Positions 26,452-35,583 of a stretch of 64,000 nucleotides of DNA are shown one piece after another. The notes under the pieces were generated by a model. The model saw only the letters and a list, made by a program, of their open reading frames with translations, was not told the DNA's origin and made no database searches. The position numbers and the translations under genes are program-made. Source of the stretch: Beijerinckiaceae bacterium. GTDB lineage: Bacteria > Pseudomonadota > Alphaproteobacteria > Rhizobiales > Beijerinckiaceae. Within the stretch, counting starts at the first letter, position 1. Each line of letters begins with the position of its first letter. The stretch is from the NCBI GenBank assembly GCA_027531565.1, contig JAPZSB010000005.1:372001-436000 (forward strand), in the 5' to 3' direction.

Positions 26452-26473
26452 TTTGAATTTTGAATTATAAAGT
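26452..26473 (+). promoter_or_regulatory. AT-rich motif upstream of orphan TctC-type gene, shared with 31181-31202
   Basis: The 22-mer TTTGAATTTTGAATTATAAAGT lies about 42 bases before the start codon of the receptor gene. It matches 18 of 22 positions of the reverse complement of 31181-31202, including ATTTTG and ATTATAAA. Both are in otherwise GC-rich DNA and at promoters flanking the GntR gene 27562-28230. A shared operator is the simplest reading. Confidence 0.5.
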
Positions 26474-26514
26474 GACCACAAGACAGGCCGAAAAGGCCGA
26501 AATCGGAGGAAACG

Positions 26515-27516
26515 ATGACGAAACCAACGGGACTGACACGACGCCTGCTCACGACGACCCTCGCAGCAGCCGGCCTGATCGGGCTGGCCGGCATGGCCTC
26601 CGCCCAGCAGGGCTGGCCCAGCCGGCCGATCACGCTGCTGAACCCGTTCCCGGCCGGCGGCGGCACCGATGCCTTCGCCCGGCCTTTGGCTCAGCAACTG
26701 GATGCCCAGCTGAACCAGCGTGTCATCATCGAGAACCGCGGCGGCGCGGGCGGCACGGTCGGCGCTGCAGCCGCGGCGAAGATGACGCCGGACGGCTATA
26801 CCTTCTTCGTCGGCGCGGCCCATCACACGATCGCCCCGGCTATCTACCCGAACCTGACCTATGATCTCGAGAAGGACTTCGTCCCGATCGCCGTGATCGC
26901 CATGCCCCCGCAGATCGTCTCGATCTCGCCCAAGGCCCTGCCCAACGTGAAGACCCTCAAGGACTTCATCGATTATGCGAAGGCCAATCCGGGCAAGATC
27001 AACTTCGCTTCCGCCGGCAACGGCACGACCCACCATCTCGCGGGCGAGCTGTTCAAGAACGTCGCCGGCGTGAACCTCGTCCATGTGCCGTATCGCGGCG
27101 CAGGCCCGGCCATGCAGGACCTTGTTGCAGGCCAGGTCCATGTGATGTTTGACGGCCTCGGCACGTCCGCCCCGCAGATCCAGGGCGGCAATCTGGTCGG
27201 ACTGGCGCTGGCTGCACCGAAGCGTTCCGATGCGCTGCCGAACGTCCCGACGGCGGAGGAAGCCGGCGTGAAAGGTTACAACGTCTCGACCTGGTATGCC
27301 GTCTGGGCCATCAAGGGCACTCCGCCGGATATCGTCGAGCGCATGAAGTCCGAGATCCTCAAGGCACTCCAGACCGAGCCGATCAAGGCGACCTGGGCGC
27401 GGAACGGCTCGGATATCCCGAACGTGACGGGCGATGCGTTCGCGAAGTTCGTCCGCAGCGAGATCGAGCGCTGGGGTCAGGTCGTGAAGGCGGCCGACGT
27501 CAAGGTCTCCAACTGA
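26515..27516 (+). CDS. orphan tripartite tricarboxylate transporter receptor (Bug family)
   Basis: A 333-residue TctC/Bug-type periplasmic receptor with signal peptide (LTRRLLTTTLAAAGLIGLAG, cleavage near ASAQQ) and the hallmark WPSRPITLLNPFPAGGGTD. Length is complete. No tctA or tctB is adjacent; the nearest pair is at 10.8-12.8 kb. Such orphan receptors are common and may use a distant TctAB or act as sensors. It follows matR, but its promoter motif matches that of the oxidase/aminotransferase genes, so it more likely serves that 2-hydroxyacid module than malonate uptake. Confidence 0.9.
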   Translation: MTKPTGLTRRLLTTTLAAAGLIGLAGMASAQQGWPSRPITLLNPFPAGGGTDAFARPLAQQLDAQLNQRVIIENRGGAGGTVGAAAAAKMTPDGYTFFVGAAHHTIAPAIYPNLTYDLEKDFVPIAVIAMPPQIVSISPKALPNVKTLKDFIDYAKANPGKINFASAGNGTTHHLAGELFKNVAGVNLVHVPYRGAGPAMQDLVAGQVHVMFDGLGTSAPQIQGGNLVGLALAAPKRSDALPNVPTAEEAGVKGYNVSTWYAVWAIKGTPPDIVERMKSEILKALQTEPIKATWARNGSDIPNVTGDAFAKFVRSEIERWGQVVKAADVKVSN

Positions 27517-27561
27517 CCGGACATCCGGGGGCGGGCGCGGGGTCGAGGCTCCGCGCGCGCC

Positions 27562-28230
27562 TTATCCGCCATAGGCCGCGGTGATGACGTCCTTCTTGCC
27601 GCGGATATGGTCACGGACCACGCGCGCCAGCCCTTCGCCATCCCGCGCCCGCAGCAATTCCGCCATCTGCAGGTGCTCGTCCATGGCCCGGCGCCATTGC
27701 TCCGGCGTCTTGTGCGCGGTGTAGCGCATCCGCTGGATCCGGCTCGACAGGTTCGAATAGATGCTGGCAAGGGTCGCGTTCCGCGCGGCCTGCATCAGGG
27801 CTTCGTGGATCTCGCGGTTCAGCGTGAAATAGGACGTCTCGTCGCCGCGCCGGTAAGCCTTCTCCATCACCACCGTCTTCGCCTCGATCACGTCGATCTC
27901 GGCATCGGTGATCGACCGGCAGGCCAGCTCGGCGGCAGTTGCCTCGAGCCCGGCCACGACCTCGATCATCTCCTCGATTTCCGACTGGCTGACATGGCCG
28001 ACCCTCGCGCCGCGATTGGGCAGCAATTCGAGCAGGCCTTCCGTTGCGAGGATCTTGATGGCTTCGCGCAGGGGCGTGCGGGAAATACCGAACCGCTCGC
28101 AGAGTTCGATCTCGTTGATGCGCTCGCGCGGTTCCAGCTCACCCGAGAGGATGAGTTCCCGAAGCCTCTCGGCCACCTCGTCATGGAGATAGCGGCGATG
28201 GATTCCGTCAACGGCAGCAATGCGGTTCAT
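27562..28230 (-). CDS. GntR family regulator, FadR type (FCD)
   Basis: A 222-residue FadR-subfamily regulator. The winged helix lies at about residues 14-80 (RINEIELCERFGISRTPLRE) and the FCD domain follows with TLNREIHEALMQAARN. The ATG at 28230 gives normal length and lies 7 bases behind the large oxidase gene, so the two are co-transcribed and the regulator is autoregulated if it binds upstream of 31126. It converges on the orphan receptor gene with a 45-base gap. Confidence 0.9.
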   Translation of the reverse strand: MNRIAAVDGIHRRYLHDEVAERLRELILSGELEPRERINEIELCERFGISRTPLREAIKILATEGLLELLPNRGARVGHVSQSEIEEMIEVVAGLEATAAELACRSITDAEIDVIEAKTVVMEKAYRRGDETSYFTLNREIHEALMQAARNATLASIYSNLSSRIQRMRYTAHKTPEQWRRAMDEHLQMAELLRARDGEGLARVVRDHIRGKKDVITAAYGG

Positions 28231-28237
28231 TGCTGTC

Positions 28238-31126
28238 TTATACTTTCGCTCCAAGCGCCTTGTCGAGAAGCCGGACGACGTGAATGGCCTCGCGGGACGC
28301 GCCATCCACGATCTGATGACGGCATGAGGTGCCATCCGCGACGATGATGGCGTCCGCCGGCGCTTTCCGGACCGCGGGCAGCAGCGAAAGCTCCGCCATG
28401 GCGAGGGAAATGTCGATCGTCTCGCTCTGGTAGCCGAAGCTGCCGGCCATGCCGCAGCAGCTTGATTCGATCACGTCGAGCCGGATGCCGGGAATGGCCC
28501 GGAGGCAGGTTTCCACCGCGCCCATCGCATCGGCCGCCTTCTGGTGACAATGTCCGTGCAGCAGCACCGGCACGCCGCCCTGATCCGCCAGCGGCAAGGA
28601 GATCGTGCCGGCCTTGAGGTCTTCGGCCAGCGCTTCCTCGACCAGCCGGGCCGCCCGCCCGATCGCGCGGGCCTTCTCGCCCGGCAGGACGGCGAGCATC
28701 TCGTCCCGCAGGGTCAGCAGGCAGGACGGTTCAAGCCCGACGATCCGCGCGCCCCGGACCACGAACGGATACAGCGCCTCGACCAGCCGCGTGGCCTCCT
28801 TGCGTGCCTCGGCCACCTGGCCAAGCGACAGGAAGGTCCGGCCGCAGCAGAGCGGCCGTGATCCGCCCGCGGGCTGCACGTGATGCAGACGATACCCCGC
28901 CGCCCGCAGGACACGGCGGGCCGCCTCGAGATTTTCCGGCTCGAAATAGCGGTTGAACGTGTCGCCAAACAGCACGATATCCTTGCCGTCGCCGCGGACA
29001 TCCGAGGGCTGCGCGAAGGCGTCGCTCTCCCGCCAGGGCTTCCGCCATTCCGGCAGCGAGCGGCGGGCGGAAAGGCGCGTAAGCCGTTCGAGCAGAGCCG
29101 CGAGCCTCGGCAGGCGGTTCGGCAGGTTGGCGAGCGCCGGGATCCGGCTGACAAGCGGCGCATAGCGCGGCAGGAACGCGATCAGCCTGTCGCGCAGGCT
29201 CAGCCCGTGCCGGGCCGTATACTGACTCTGGAACTCGATCTTCATCCGCGCCATGTCGACGCCGGTCGGGCATTCGCGCTGGCAGGCCTTGCAGCCGACA
29301 CAAAGGGCCAGGGTCTCCTTCATCTCGGGCGAGAGGAACGCATCCGGTCCGAGGGCGCCGGACATTGCAAGCCGGAGCGAATTCGCCCGCCCGCGCGTCA
29401 GGTGCTGTTCCTCGCCAGTCACGCGGTAGGACGGGCACATGGCCCCGCCCGCCAGTTTCCGGCAGGTGCCGTTGTTGTTGCACATCTCGACTGCGCCGGC
29501 GAAACCGCCCCATTCCTGCCAGTCCAGCGCCGCCGGCGCGGGCAGGGTGGTTGCGTAGCCTTCCGGATAGCGCATCAGGTCGCGGTCATCGAAGCGGAGC
29601 GGCCGCACGATCTTGCCGGGATTGAGCCGGTTCTCCGGGTCGAACGCATCCTTCACCGTCTCGAAGGCGCGGGTCAGGCGCGGGCCGAACATCGGCTCCA
29701 CGAATTCCGAACGCGAGATCCCGTCCCCATGCTCGCCGGAATAGGAGCCCTCGAACCGGCGGACCAGGTCGACCGTCTCCTCGGCGATGGCCCGCATCGC
29801 CTTGATCCCGGCTTCGGTCTTCATGTTGAGGATCGGCCGCACATGCAGGCACCCGACCGAGGCATGGGCATACCAGGTGCCGCGCGTGCCATGCTTCTCG
29901 AAAACCGCCGTCACCGCATCAGTGTAATCCGCCAGCCGGTCGAGCGGGACCGCGCAATCCTCGATGAAGGACACCGGTTTCCCGTCGCCCTTCATCGACA
30001 TCATGATGTTCAGGCAGGCCTCGCGGACCTCCCACACCGTCTTCTGCGTCGCGGCATCCAGCACCTCGACCACGGCATCGGGGAAGCCGTGATCGGCCAT
30101 GCAGCGGTCGAGATCCTTCAGCCGCGCCTGCAGGGCGGCCAGATCCTCGCCGGCAAACTCGACCAGCAGCAGGCAGTTCGGGGTTCCCCGCGTGATCCGG
30201 GCCAGGGTATTCCGGAAAAGCGGGATGTCCGCACCCAGGACGATGACATTGTTGTCGACCAGTTCGACCGCCGCCGGCCCGAGCGCGACGAGATGCTGCG
30301 TCGTCTCCATCGCCGCGCGGAAGCTGGGGAAATGGCACACGCCCATGACCCGGTGCGCGGGCAGGGGCATCAGGGCAAGGTCGATGGCCGTGAACCCGGC
30401 CAGGGTCCCTTCCGAACCCACCAGCAGATGGGCCAGGTTCGGCTGCGGCTCGATCAACGCATCGAGATTGTACCCGCCGACCCGGCGCTGCACCTTGGGG
30501 TAGCGAAGGCGGATTTCCTCGGCCTCCGATTGCGCCAGCGCGATCAGCCGCGCGCCGAGCGGCGAGGGCGCACCGGCATCGAAATGCAGCGCGGCTGCAT
30601 CAACCGAGAGCGCGTCGATGGCGCGGACATTGTCGACCATCTTGCCGAAAACCAGTGAGCGGGCGCCGCAGGAATTGTTGCCGGTCATCCCGCCGATCGT
30701 GCAGCGCGTGGCAGTGGAGGGCTCGACCGGGAAGAACAGCCCGTCCTTCCGGAGCCGCGTATTCAGCCGCTCGAGCACCATGCCGGGCTGGACCCGGATG
30801 CGCCGCGCCCCGGGGTCGTAATCCAGCACGGCGTTGAAGAAACGCGAGCAGTCGACGATCAGGCCGTTGCCGATCGGCTGTCCGTTCTGCGAGGTACCGC
30901 CGCCGCGGAAAATGACCGGGACCCCATGTTCCCTGGCAATGACCAGTGTTGCGGCAATATCATCGGCAGTGCGGGGGAAGACCACACCCTCGGGAATGAT
31001 CTGGTAGATCGAGGCATCGGTGGCGTAGCGCCCGCGCGTGAAACTGTCGAAGCGGACCTCTCCCGAAATCGACTGGGATAACCGCCGTTCCAGGCCGAGA
31101 TTGCGAGCTCCGATCGTGCCATGCAT
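28238..31126 (-). CDS. FAD-linked and Fe-S 2-hydroxyacid dehydrogenase (YdiJ/GlcD-like fusion)
   Basis: A 962-residue fusion of a GlcD-type FAD oxidase and a GlcF-type iron-sulfur subunit. Residues about 40-270 form the PCMH FAD domain (FRGGGTSQNGQPIGNG), about 270-530 the FAD-oxidase C domain, then LCVGCKACQRECPTGVD binds 4Fe-4S near 625, and CCG domains follow (SRPLCCGRTFLSLG, SSCCGMAGSFGY). Relatives oxidise D-lactate, D-2-hydroxyglutarate or glycolate and pass electrons to the respiratory chain. GGAGGAATATTCGC precedes the ATG. Divergent from a glyoxylate aminotransferase, so glycolate or another short 2-hydroxyacid is plausible. Confidence 0.87.
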   Translation of the reverse strand: MHGTIGARNLGLERRLSQSISGEVRFDSFTRGRYATDASIYQIIPEGVVFPRTADDIAATLVIAREHGVPVIFRGGGTSQNGQPIGNGLIVDCSRFFNAVLDYDPGARRIRVQPGMVLERLNTRLRKDGLFFPVEPSTATRCTIGGMTGNNSCGARSLVFGKMVDNVRAIDALSVDAAALHFDAGAPSPLGARLIALAQSEAEEIRLRYPKVQRRVGGYNLDALIEPQPNLAHLLVGSEGTLAGFTAIDLALMPLPAHRVMGVCHFPSFRAAMETTQHLVALGPAAVELVDNNVIVLGADIPLFRNTLARITRGTPNCLLLVEFAGEDLAALQARLKDLDRCMADHGFPDAVVEVLDAATQKTVWEVREACLNIMMSMKGDGKPVSFIEDCAVPLDRLADYTDAVTAVFEKHGTRGTWYAHASVGCLHVRPILNMKTEAGIKAMRAIAEETVDLVRRFEGSYSGEHGDGISRSEFVEPMFGPRLTRAFETVKDAFDPENRLNPGKIVRPLRFDDRDLMRYPEGYATTLPAPAALDWQEWGGFAGAVEMCNNNGTCRKLAGGAMCPSYRVTGEEQHLTRGRANSLRLAMSGALGPDAFLSPEMKETLALCVGCKACQRECPTGVDMARMKIEFQSQYTARHGLSLRDRLIAFLPRYAPLVSRIPALANLPNRLPRLAALLERLTRLSARRSLPEWRKPWRESDAFAQPSDVRGDGKDIVLFGDTFNRYFEPENLEAARRVLRAAGYRLHHVQPAGGSRPLCCGRTFLSLGQVAEARKEATRLVEALYPFVVRGARIVGLEPSCLLTLRDEMLAVLPGEKARAIGRAARLVEEALAEDLKAGTISLPLADQGGVPVLLHGHCHQKAADAMGAVETCLRAIPGIRLDVIESSCCGMAGSFGYQSETIDISLAMAELSLLPAVRKAPADAIIVADGTSCRHQIVDGASREAIHVVRLLDKALGAKV

Positions 31127-31180
31127 GCGAATATTCCTCCTTAGGCGAAGCCTAGCGGATGACAGCTCTTGCGAAAAGTG

Positions 31181-31202
31181 AATTTATAATACAAAATACA
31201 GA
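31181..31202 (-). promoter_or_regulatory. AT-rich motif in oxidase/aminotransferase divergent promoter
   Basis: On the minus strand this reads TCTGTATTTTGTATTATAAATT and matches 26452-26473 at 18 of 22 positions. Its core TTTATAATACAAA (31183-31195) is nearly palindromic, as expected for a GntR dimer. It lies 55 bases from the oxidase ATG and 57 bases from the aminotransferase ATG, so one protein could control both. Confidence 0.55.
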
Positions 31203-31258
31203 ACGTCAGGATCAGGCCGGAACAGGCCTTCAGAAACCAGCCGCGAGGGAGATACGCC

Positions 31259-32449
31259 ATGGTCGAGACAGGCCGTCATTTTCTGCAGATTCCCGGACCG
31301 ACCAATACTCCCCTGCCGGTCCTCGCAGCCATGGCCAAGCCGACCATCGATCATCGCGGCCCGGAATTCCAGAAGCTCGGCCTCGATGTGCTGGCGCGGA
31401 TCAAGCCGATCTTCGGCACGAAGAACCCGGTCATCATCTACCCCGCCTCCGGAACCGGGGCGTGGGAGGCAGCGCTCGTCAACACGCTCTCGCCGGGTGA
31501 TCAGGTCCTGATGTTCGAGACCGGCTGGTTCGCGACCCTCTGGAACAAGATGGCGACCAAGCTCGGCATCAAGGCCGAATTCATCCGCTCGGACTGGCGG
31601 GCCGGCGCCGATGCCTCGGCGATCGAGGCACGCCTGCGCGAGGACAAGGGCCATGCGATCAAGGCGGTCTGCGTCGTCCATAACGAGACCTCGACCGGCT
31701 GCGTGACCGATATCGCCGCGGTCCGCGCCGCCATCGACCGGGCCGGCCATCCGGCGCTGCTGATGGTCGACACCATTTCCTCGCTCGGCTCGATTGACTA
31801 CCGCCATGACGAATGGGGGGTCGATGTCACGGTGGCCGGCTCGCAAAAGGGCCTGATGCTGCCGCCGGGCCTGTCCTTCAATGCCGTGTCAGACAAGGCG
31901 CTCGCCGTCTCCAAGACCAATGCCTTCCCGCGTTCCTTCTGGGACTGGCACGAGATGATCGCCATCAACGACAAGGGCTTCTTCCCCTATACCCCGGCGA
32001 CGAACATGCTGCAGGGCCTCAAGGTCGCGCTGGACATGCTGGAAGCCGAGGGCATGGCGAATGTCTTCGCCCGGCATGACCGGGCCGCCGAGGCGACACG
32101 CCGCGCCGTGCGGCACTGGGGCTTCGAGACGGTCTGCCGGAAGCCGTCGGATTATTCCTCCTCGCTGACAGCGGTCCTGCTGCCCGACGGCCATTCGGCC
32201 GATGCCCTCCGCAAGACCATCCTCGAACGCTCGAACATGAGCCTCGGCAATGGCCTCGGCATCCTCGCCGACAAGGTGTTCCGCATCGGCCATCTCGGGG
32301 ATTTCCATGACCTCATGGTCACCGGCACTCTGTCCGGCGTCGAGATGGGCCTCGCCGCCTGCGGCATTCCGCATCGGCCGGGCGGCGTGCAGGTCGCGAT
32401 GACCCACCTGCTCGGCAACGGCGCTCCGGTGGCCGAAGCGGCGGAATAG
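31259..32449 (+). CDS. class V aminotransferase, serine/alanine/aspartate-glyoxylate type
   Basis: A 396-residue PLP enzyme of the AGXT/SgaA group. The opening FLQIPGPTNTPLPVLAAM, the PLP-phosphate segment PASGTGAWEAAL, the aspartate in LMVDTISSLGS and the PLP lysine in AGSQKGLMLPPG are all present. It transfers an amino group to glyoxylate, giving glycine; serine, alanine and aspartate are known donors in the family and cannot be told apart here. GAGGGAGATACGCC precedes the ATG. The divergent oxidase could supply glyoxylate, so the two may form a glycolate-to-glycine path. Confidence 0.88.
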   Translation: MVETGRHFLQIPGPTNTPLPVLAAMAKPTIDHRGPEFQKLGLDVLARIKPIFGTKNPVIIYPASGTGAWEAALVNTLSPGDQVLMFETGWFATLWNKMATKLGIKAEFIRSDWRAGADASAIEARLREDKGHAIKAVCVVHNETSTGCVTDIAAVRAAIDRAGHPALLMVDTISSLGSIDYRHDEWGVDVTVAGSQKGLMLPPGLSFNAVSDKALAVSKTNAFPRSFWDWHEMIAINDKGFFPYTPATNMLQGLKVALDMLEAEGMANVFARHDRAAEATRRAVRHWGFETVCRKPSDYSSSLTAVLLPDGHSADALRKTILERSNMSLGNGLGILADKVFRIGHLGDFHDLMVTGTLSGVEMGLAACGIPHRPGGVQVAMTHLLGNGAPVAEAAE

Positions 32450-32487
32450 CCGTTGACCCCATGCCCCGGCGCCGGCAAGACCGGGGC

Positions 32488-33705
32488 ATGACATCCGATG
32501 CCTTCCTCATCATCGGCGGCGGTCCGGCGGGCCTGATGGCCGCCGAAACCCTGCTCGATTCTGGCCACCCGGTCCGGCTCTACGAGCGGATGCCCTCCCT
32601 CGGCCGGAAATTCCTGATGGCCGGGCGAGGTGGGCTGAACCTCACCCATGCCGAGGACCTGTCCCGGTTCCTGCCGCGCTATGGCAAGTCCGCCCCGCTC
32701 CTGCTCGACGCGATCCGGGATTTCCCGCCGGACCGGCTCCGGCAATGGTGCGAGGATCTCGGCCAGCCGACCTTTGTCGGCAGTTCCGGCCGTGTCTTCC
32801 CCGAAAGCATGAAGGCTTCGCCGCTGCTGCGGGCCTGGCTGCGCCGGCTGGAAGCAAAGGGCCTCGTCGTGCATCTCCGGCATCGTTGGCTCGGCTGGAC
32901 CGAGGCGGGCGCACTGCGTTTCGATACCCCTGCCGGCGAAATCACGATCCCCGCCGCGCCGACCTTGCTCGCATTGGGCGGCGCCTCCTGGCCGCGCCTG
33001 GGGGCCGATGGCGGCTGGACCGGGCCGCTTGGGGAGATCGGTCATGCCATCACGCCGCTGGAGCCCTCGAATGCCGGAATCCGGGTCAACTGGTCGCCTT
33101 TCATGGCCAAGGTGGCTGGCCAGCCGCTGAAGCGCATCGTGGTGCGGATCGGCGGCTTCGAGGCTCAGGGCGAGGCCGTGATCACCCGGCAGGGGCTGGA
33201 AGGCGGAGCGATCTACGCCGCCTCCTCGGCCATTCGCCGCGCGCTGGGGCAGCATGCCCCGACGATCCTCGAAATCGATCTGCGTCCGGATTTCCGGCCC
33301 GAATGGATTGCCCATCGCCTCCGCGAAGGACGCAGCAAGGATTCCTGGACCTCGCGGCTGCGCAAGGCTGCCGGGCTCCAGCCCGCCGCCATGGCTTTGC
33401 TCAATGAAGCCGGACGGCGCCTCGGCCTTGCGACAGGCGATCACGAGGCGTGGGCAGCGCTTGTCCGCGCTGTCCCCGTTCCCGTCGAAGGCCTGTGCGG
33501 GTTGGACCGGGCCATCTCGACCGCCGGCGGTGCCGCTTTCGACGGACTCGATGCCAACTGGATGGTCACGTCCCGCCCGGGCCTGTTCCTTGCCGGAGAG
33601 ATGCTGGACTGGGATGCGCCGACCGGCGGCTACCTGCTTCAGGCCTGTTTTGCTTCGGGGCGGGGCGCGGCGCTCGGCATGATCCGCCACGCTGCCGGCG
33701 GGTGA
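32488..33705 (+). CDS. BaiN/HI0933-like NAD(P)/FAD-dependent oxidoreductase
   Basis: A 405-residue flavoprotein of the HI0933/BaiN type (TIGR03862-like). The FAD-binding IIGGGPAGLMAAE is at about residues 7-19, GRKFLMAGRGGLNLTH is the family marker near 40-55, and GEMLDWDAPTGGYLLQACFASG closes the FAD site. The ATG at 32488 starts exactly at the Rossmann strand; an ATG nine codons upstream would add only an Arg-rich stub. Function of the family is poorly defined. It follows the aminotransferase by 38 bases. Its stop abuts the stop of the convergent ABC-F gene. Confidence 0.88.
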   Translation: MTSDAFLIIGGGPAGLMAAETLLDSGHPVRLYERMPSLGRKFLMAGRGGLNLTHAEDLSRFLPRYGKSAPLLLDAIRDFPPDRLRQWCEDLGQPTFVGSSGRVFPESMKASPLLRAWLRRLEAKGLVVHLRHRWLGWTEAGALRFDTPAGEITIPAAPTLLALGGASWPRLGADGGWTGPLGEIGHAITPLEPSNAGIRVNWSPFMAKVAGQPLKRIVVRIGGFEAQGEAVITRQGLEGGAIYAASSAIRRALGQHAPTILEIDLRPDFRPEWIAHRLREGRSKDSWTSRLRKAAGLQPAAMALLNEAGRRLGLATGDHEAWAALVRAVPVPVEGLCGLDRAISTAGGAAFDGLDANWMVTSRPGLFLAGEMLDWDAPTGGYLLQACFASGRGAALGMIRHAAGG

Positions 33706-35520
33706 TCAGCCCGCCTCGGCTTCCTCGCGCAGGATCTCGAGTTCGAGCCAGCGTTCCTCCATCTTGCCGAGTTCGGCATGGGCCTTTTCGAGCAGCGCCA
33801 TGGTCTCGTCGAAGGTCTTGCGGTCCCGGGCATAGAGCTCGGGATCGTCGAGCCGGGCCTGAAGCTTGCCGATCACCACGCGCAGCTTCTCCATCGCGGA
33901 GGGCAGGCTGTCCAGCTGGTTGATCTGCTGCAGCGTCAGCTTCCGGCGCGTTGAGATGGCAGGCGAGGAGGCCGGTCTATCCGATTCCGGCGACTCGGCT
34001 TTTGCCGGTTTCGGCTTGTCGAGCGCGATCTCCGCCCCGCGCTGGGTGAGCATGTCGCTGTAACCACCGGCATAGACTCGCCATTTCCCGTTGCCTTCGG
34101 GCACGATCACCCGCTCGACGATCCGGTCGAGGAAGTCACGGTCATGGCTGATCAGCAGCACCGTGCCGGCATAGGCATCCAGCATTTCCTGCAGCACATC
34201 GAGCGTCTCGAGATCGAGATCGTTGGTCGGCTCGTCCAGCACCAGCAGGTTGGAGGGCCGCGCCAGCGCGCGGGCCAGCATCAGCCGGGCCCGCTCGCCG
34301 CCGGAAAGGACCTTCAGCGGGGTCCGCGCCTTTTCCGGCGGGAACAGGAAGTCCTTCATGTAGCCGATCACATTCTTCGGCTGGCCATTGATGACCAGCG
34401 TATCGGTGCCGCCACCGGTCAGGGCATCCGCAAGGCTCGTTTCCGGGCCGAGGGAATCACGCTTCTGCTCGAGCGAGGCGATCGCGAGACCGGCCCCGAA
34501 CCGGATCTGCCCGGCATCCGGCTCAAGCGCGCCTGTCAGCAGGGAGAGCAGGGTGGTCTTGCCGGCCCCGTTCGGGCCGACTAGGCCGATCCGGTCGCCC
34601 CGGAGAATGCGGATCGAGAAGTCCCGGACGATCGCCCGCTCGCCATAGCTTTTTGCCAGGCCTGCCGCCTCGATGACCAGCTTGCCGCCCTTGTCCTCCT
34701 CGGCCGCGACGATCTGGGCTGCCCCGGCCGCACGGACATGCTCGCGCTTCTCGCGCCGGAGGGAGTGGAGGTTCTCAAGCCGCCGCACGTTGCGCTTGCG
34801 CCGGGCGGTCACGCCGTAGCGCAGCCAATGCTCTTCATCGGCGATCTTGCGGCCCAGCTTGTGCTGCGCCGCTTCCTCCTCGGCGAGGATCTGGTCGCGC
34901 CAGGCCTCGAAATGCCCGAAACCACGCTCGATCCGCCGCGTCGTTCCACGATCGAGCCAGATCGTCGCGCGCGAAAGGCGCTCGAGGAACCGGCGATCAT
35001 GGCTGATCAGCACGAGGGCGGCCTGCCGGCCCAGCAACTCCTGCTCCAGCCATTCGATGGCCGGCAGATCGAGATGGTTGGTCGGTTCGTCGAGGAGCAG
35101 CACGTCGGGCTGCGGCGCGAGAACGCGGGCGAGGGCCGCCCTGCGGGCCTCGCCGCCGGACAATCCGGTTGTCGGCTCCTGCCCGGTCAGGCCGAGGGCT
35201 TCCAGCAGGAACCGCGCGGAATGGTCGCCTTCCTCCGGTGGAAGATCGGCGGCCGCAAAGGCGAGGGTGGTCGGATATGCCGAGAAATCCGGCTCCTGCG
35301 CCAGCACGCCGATCCGCATGCCCGGCTGGGCGAAACGCGTGCCGGAATCGGCTTCGACCTGCCCGGCAGCGACCTTGAGCAGGGTGGATTTGCCGGAACC
35401 ATTCCGCCCGACAAGGCAGATCCGCTCGCCCGGCGAGACAGAGAGATCCGCCCCGTCGAGCAGGTTCCTGCCGCCGAAGGTCAGGCGGATATCGGTCAGC
35501 TGGATCAGGGGTGGCGCCAC
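33706..35520 (-). CDS. ABC-F family ATPase (Uup-like)
   Basis: A 604-residue ABC-F protein with two ABC domains and no membrane part. Walker A motifs GRNGSGKST (about residue 38) and GPNGAGKTT (about residue 317) are each followed by LSGGE signatures; an Arg-rich inter-domain linker (TARRKRNVRRLENLHSLRRE) and a C-terminal coiled coil (about 530-600) match Uup. Uup is tied to ribosome function and tolerance of replication-linked DNA damage. The start is GTG at 35520. A later paralogue such as Ettx is less likely given the coiled-coil end. Confidence 0.88.
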   Translation of the reverse strand: MAPPLIQLTDIRLTFGGRNLLDGADLSVSPGERICLVGRNGSGKSTLLKVAAGQVEADSGTRFAQPGMRIGVLAQEPDFSAYPTTLAFAAADLPPEEGDHSARFLLEALGLTGQEPTTGLSGGEARRAALARVLAPQPDVLLLDEPTNHLDLPAIEWLEQELLGRQAALVLISHDRRFLERLSRATIWLDRGTTRRIERGFGHFEAWRDQILAEEEAAQHKLGRKIADEEHWLRYGVTARRKRNVRRLENLHSLRREKREHVRAAGAAQIVAAEEDKGGKLVIEAAGLAKSYGERAIVRDFSIRILRGDRIGLVGPNGAGKTTLLSLLTGALEPDAGQIRFGAGLAIASLEQKRDSLGPETSLADALTGGGTDTLVINGQPKNVIGYMKDFLFPPEKARTPLKVLSGGERARLMLARALARPSNLLVLDEPTNDLDLETLDVLQEMLDAYAGTVLLISHDRDFLDRIVERVIVPEGNGKWRVYAGGYSDMLTQRGAEIALDKPKPAKAESPESDRPASSPAISTRRKLTLQQINQLDSLPSAMEKLRVVIGKLQARLDDPELYARDRKTFDETMALLEKAHAELGKMEERWLELEILREEAEAG

Positions 35521-35583
35521 AACAGGTTTCCAGAGCGAGAAGCGCGCCTTCTACCCGCCAGCCGGTTCCCTGTCGAGGCAAGC

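Noticed and set aside
26515-27516. Orphan receptor as the malonate uptake protein
   Set aside because: It is behind matR, but there is no TTGTATACAA before it, and its promoter motif matches the oxidase/aminotransferase promoter instead.
28880-30658. A 592-residue plus-strand open frame
   Set aside because: Antisense to the FAD/Fe-S dehydrogenase, which has clear cofactor motifs.
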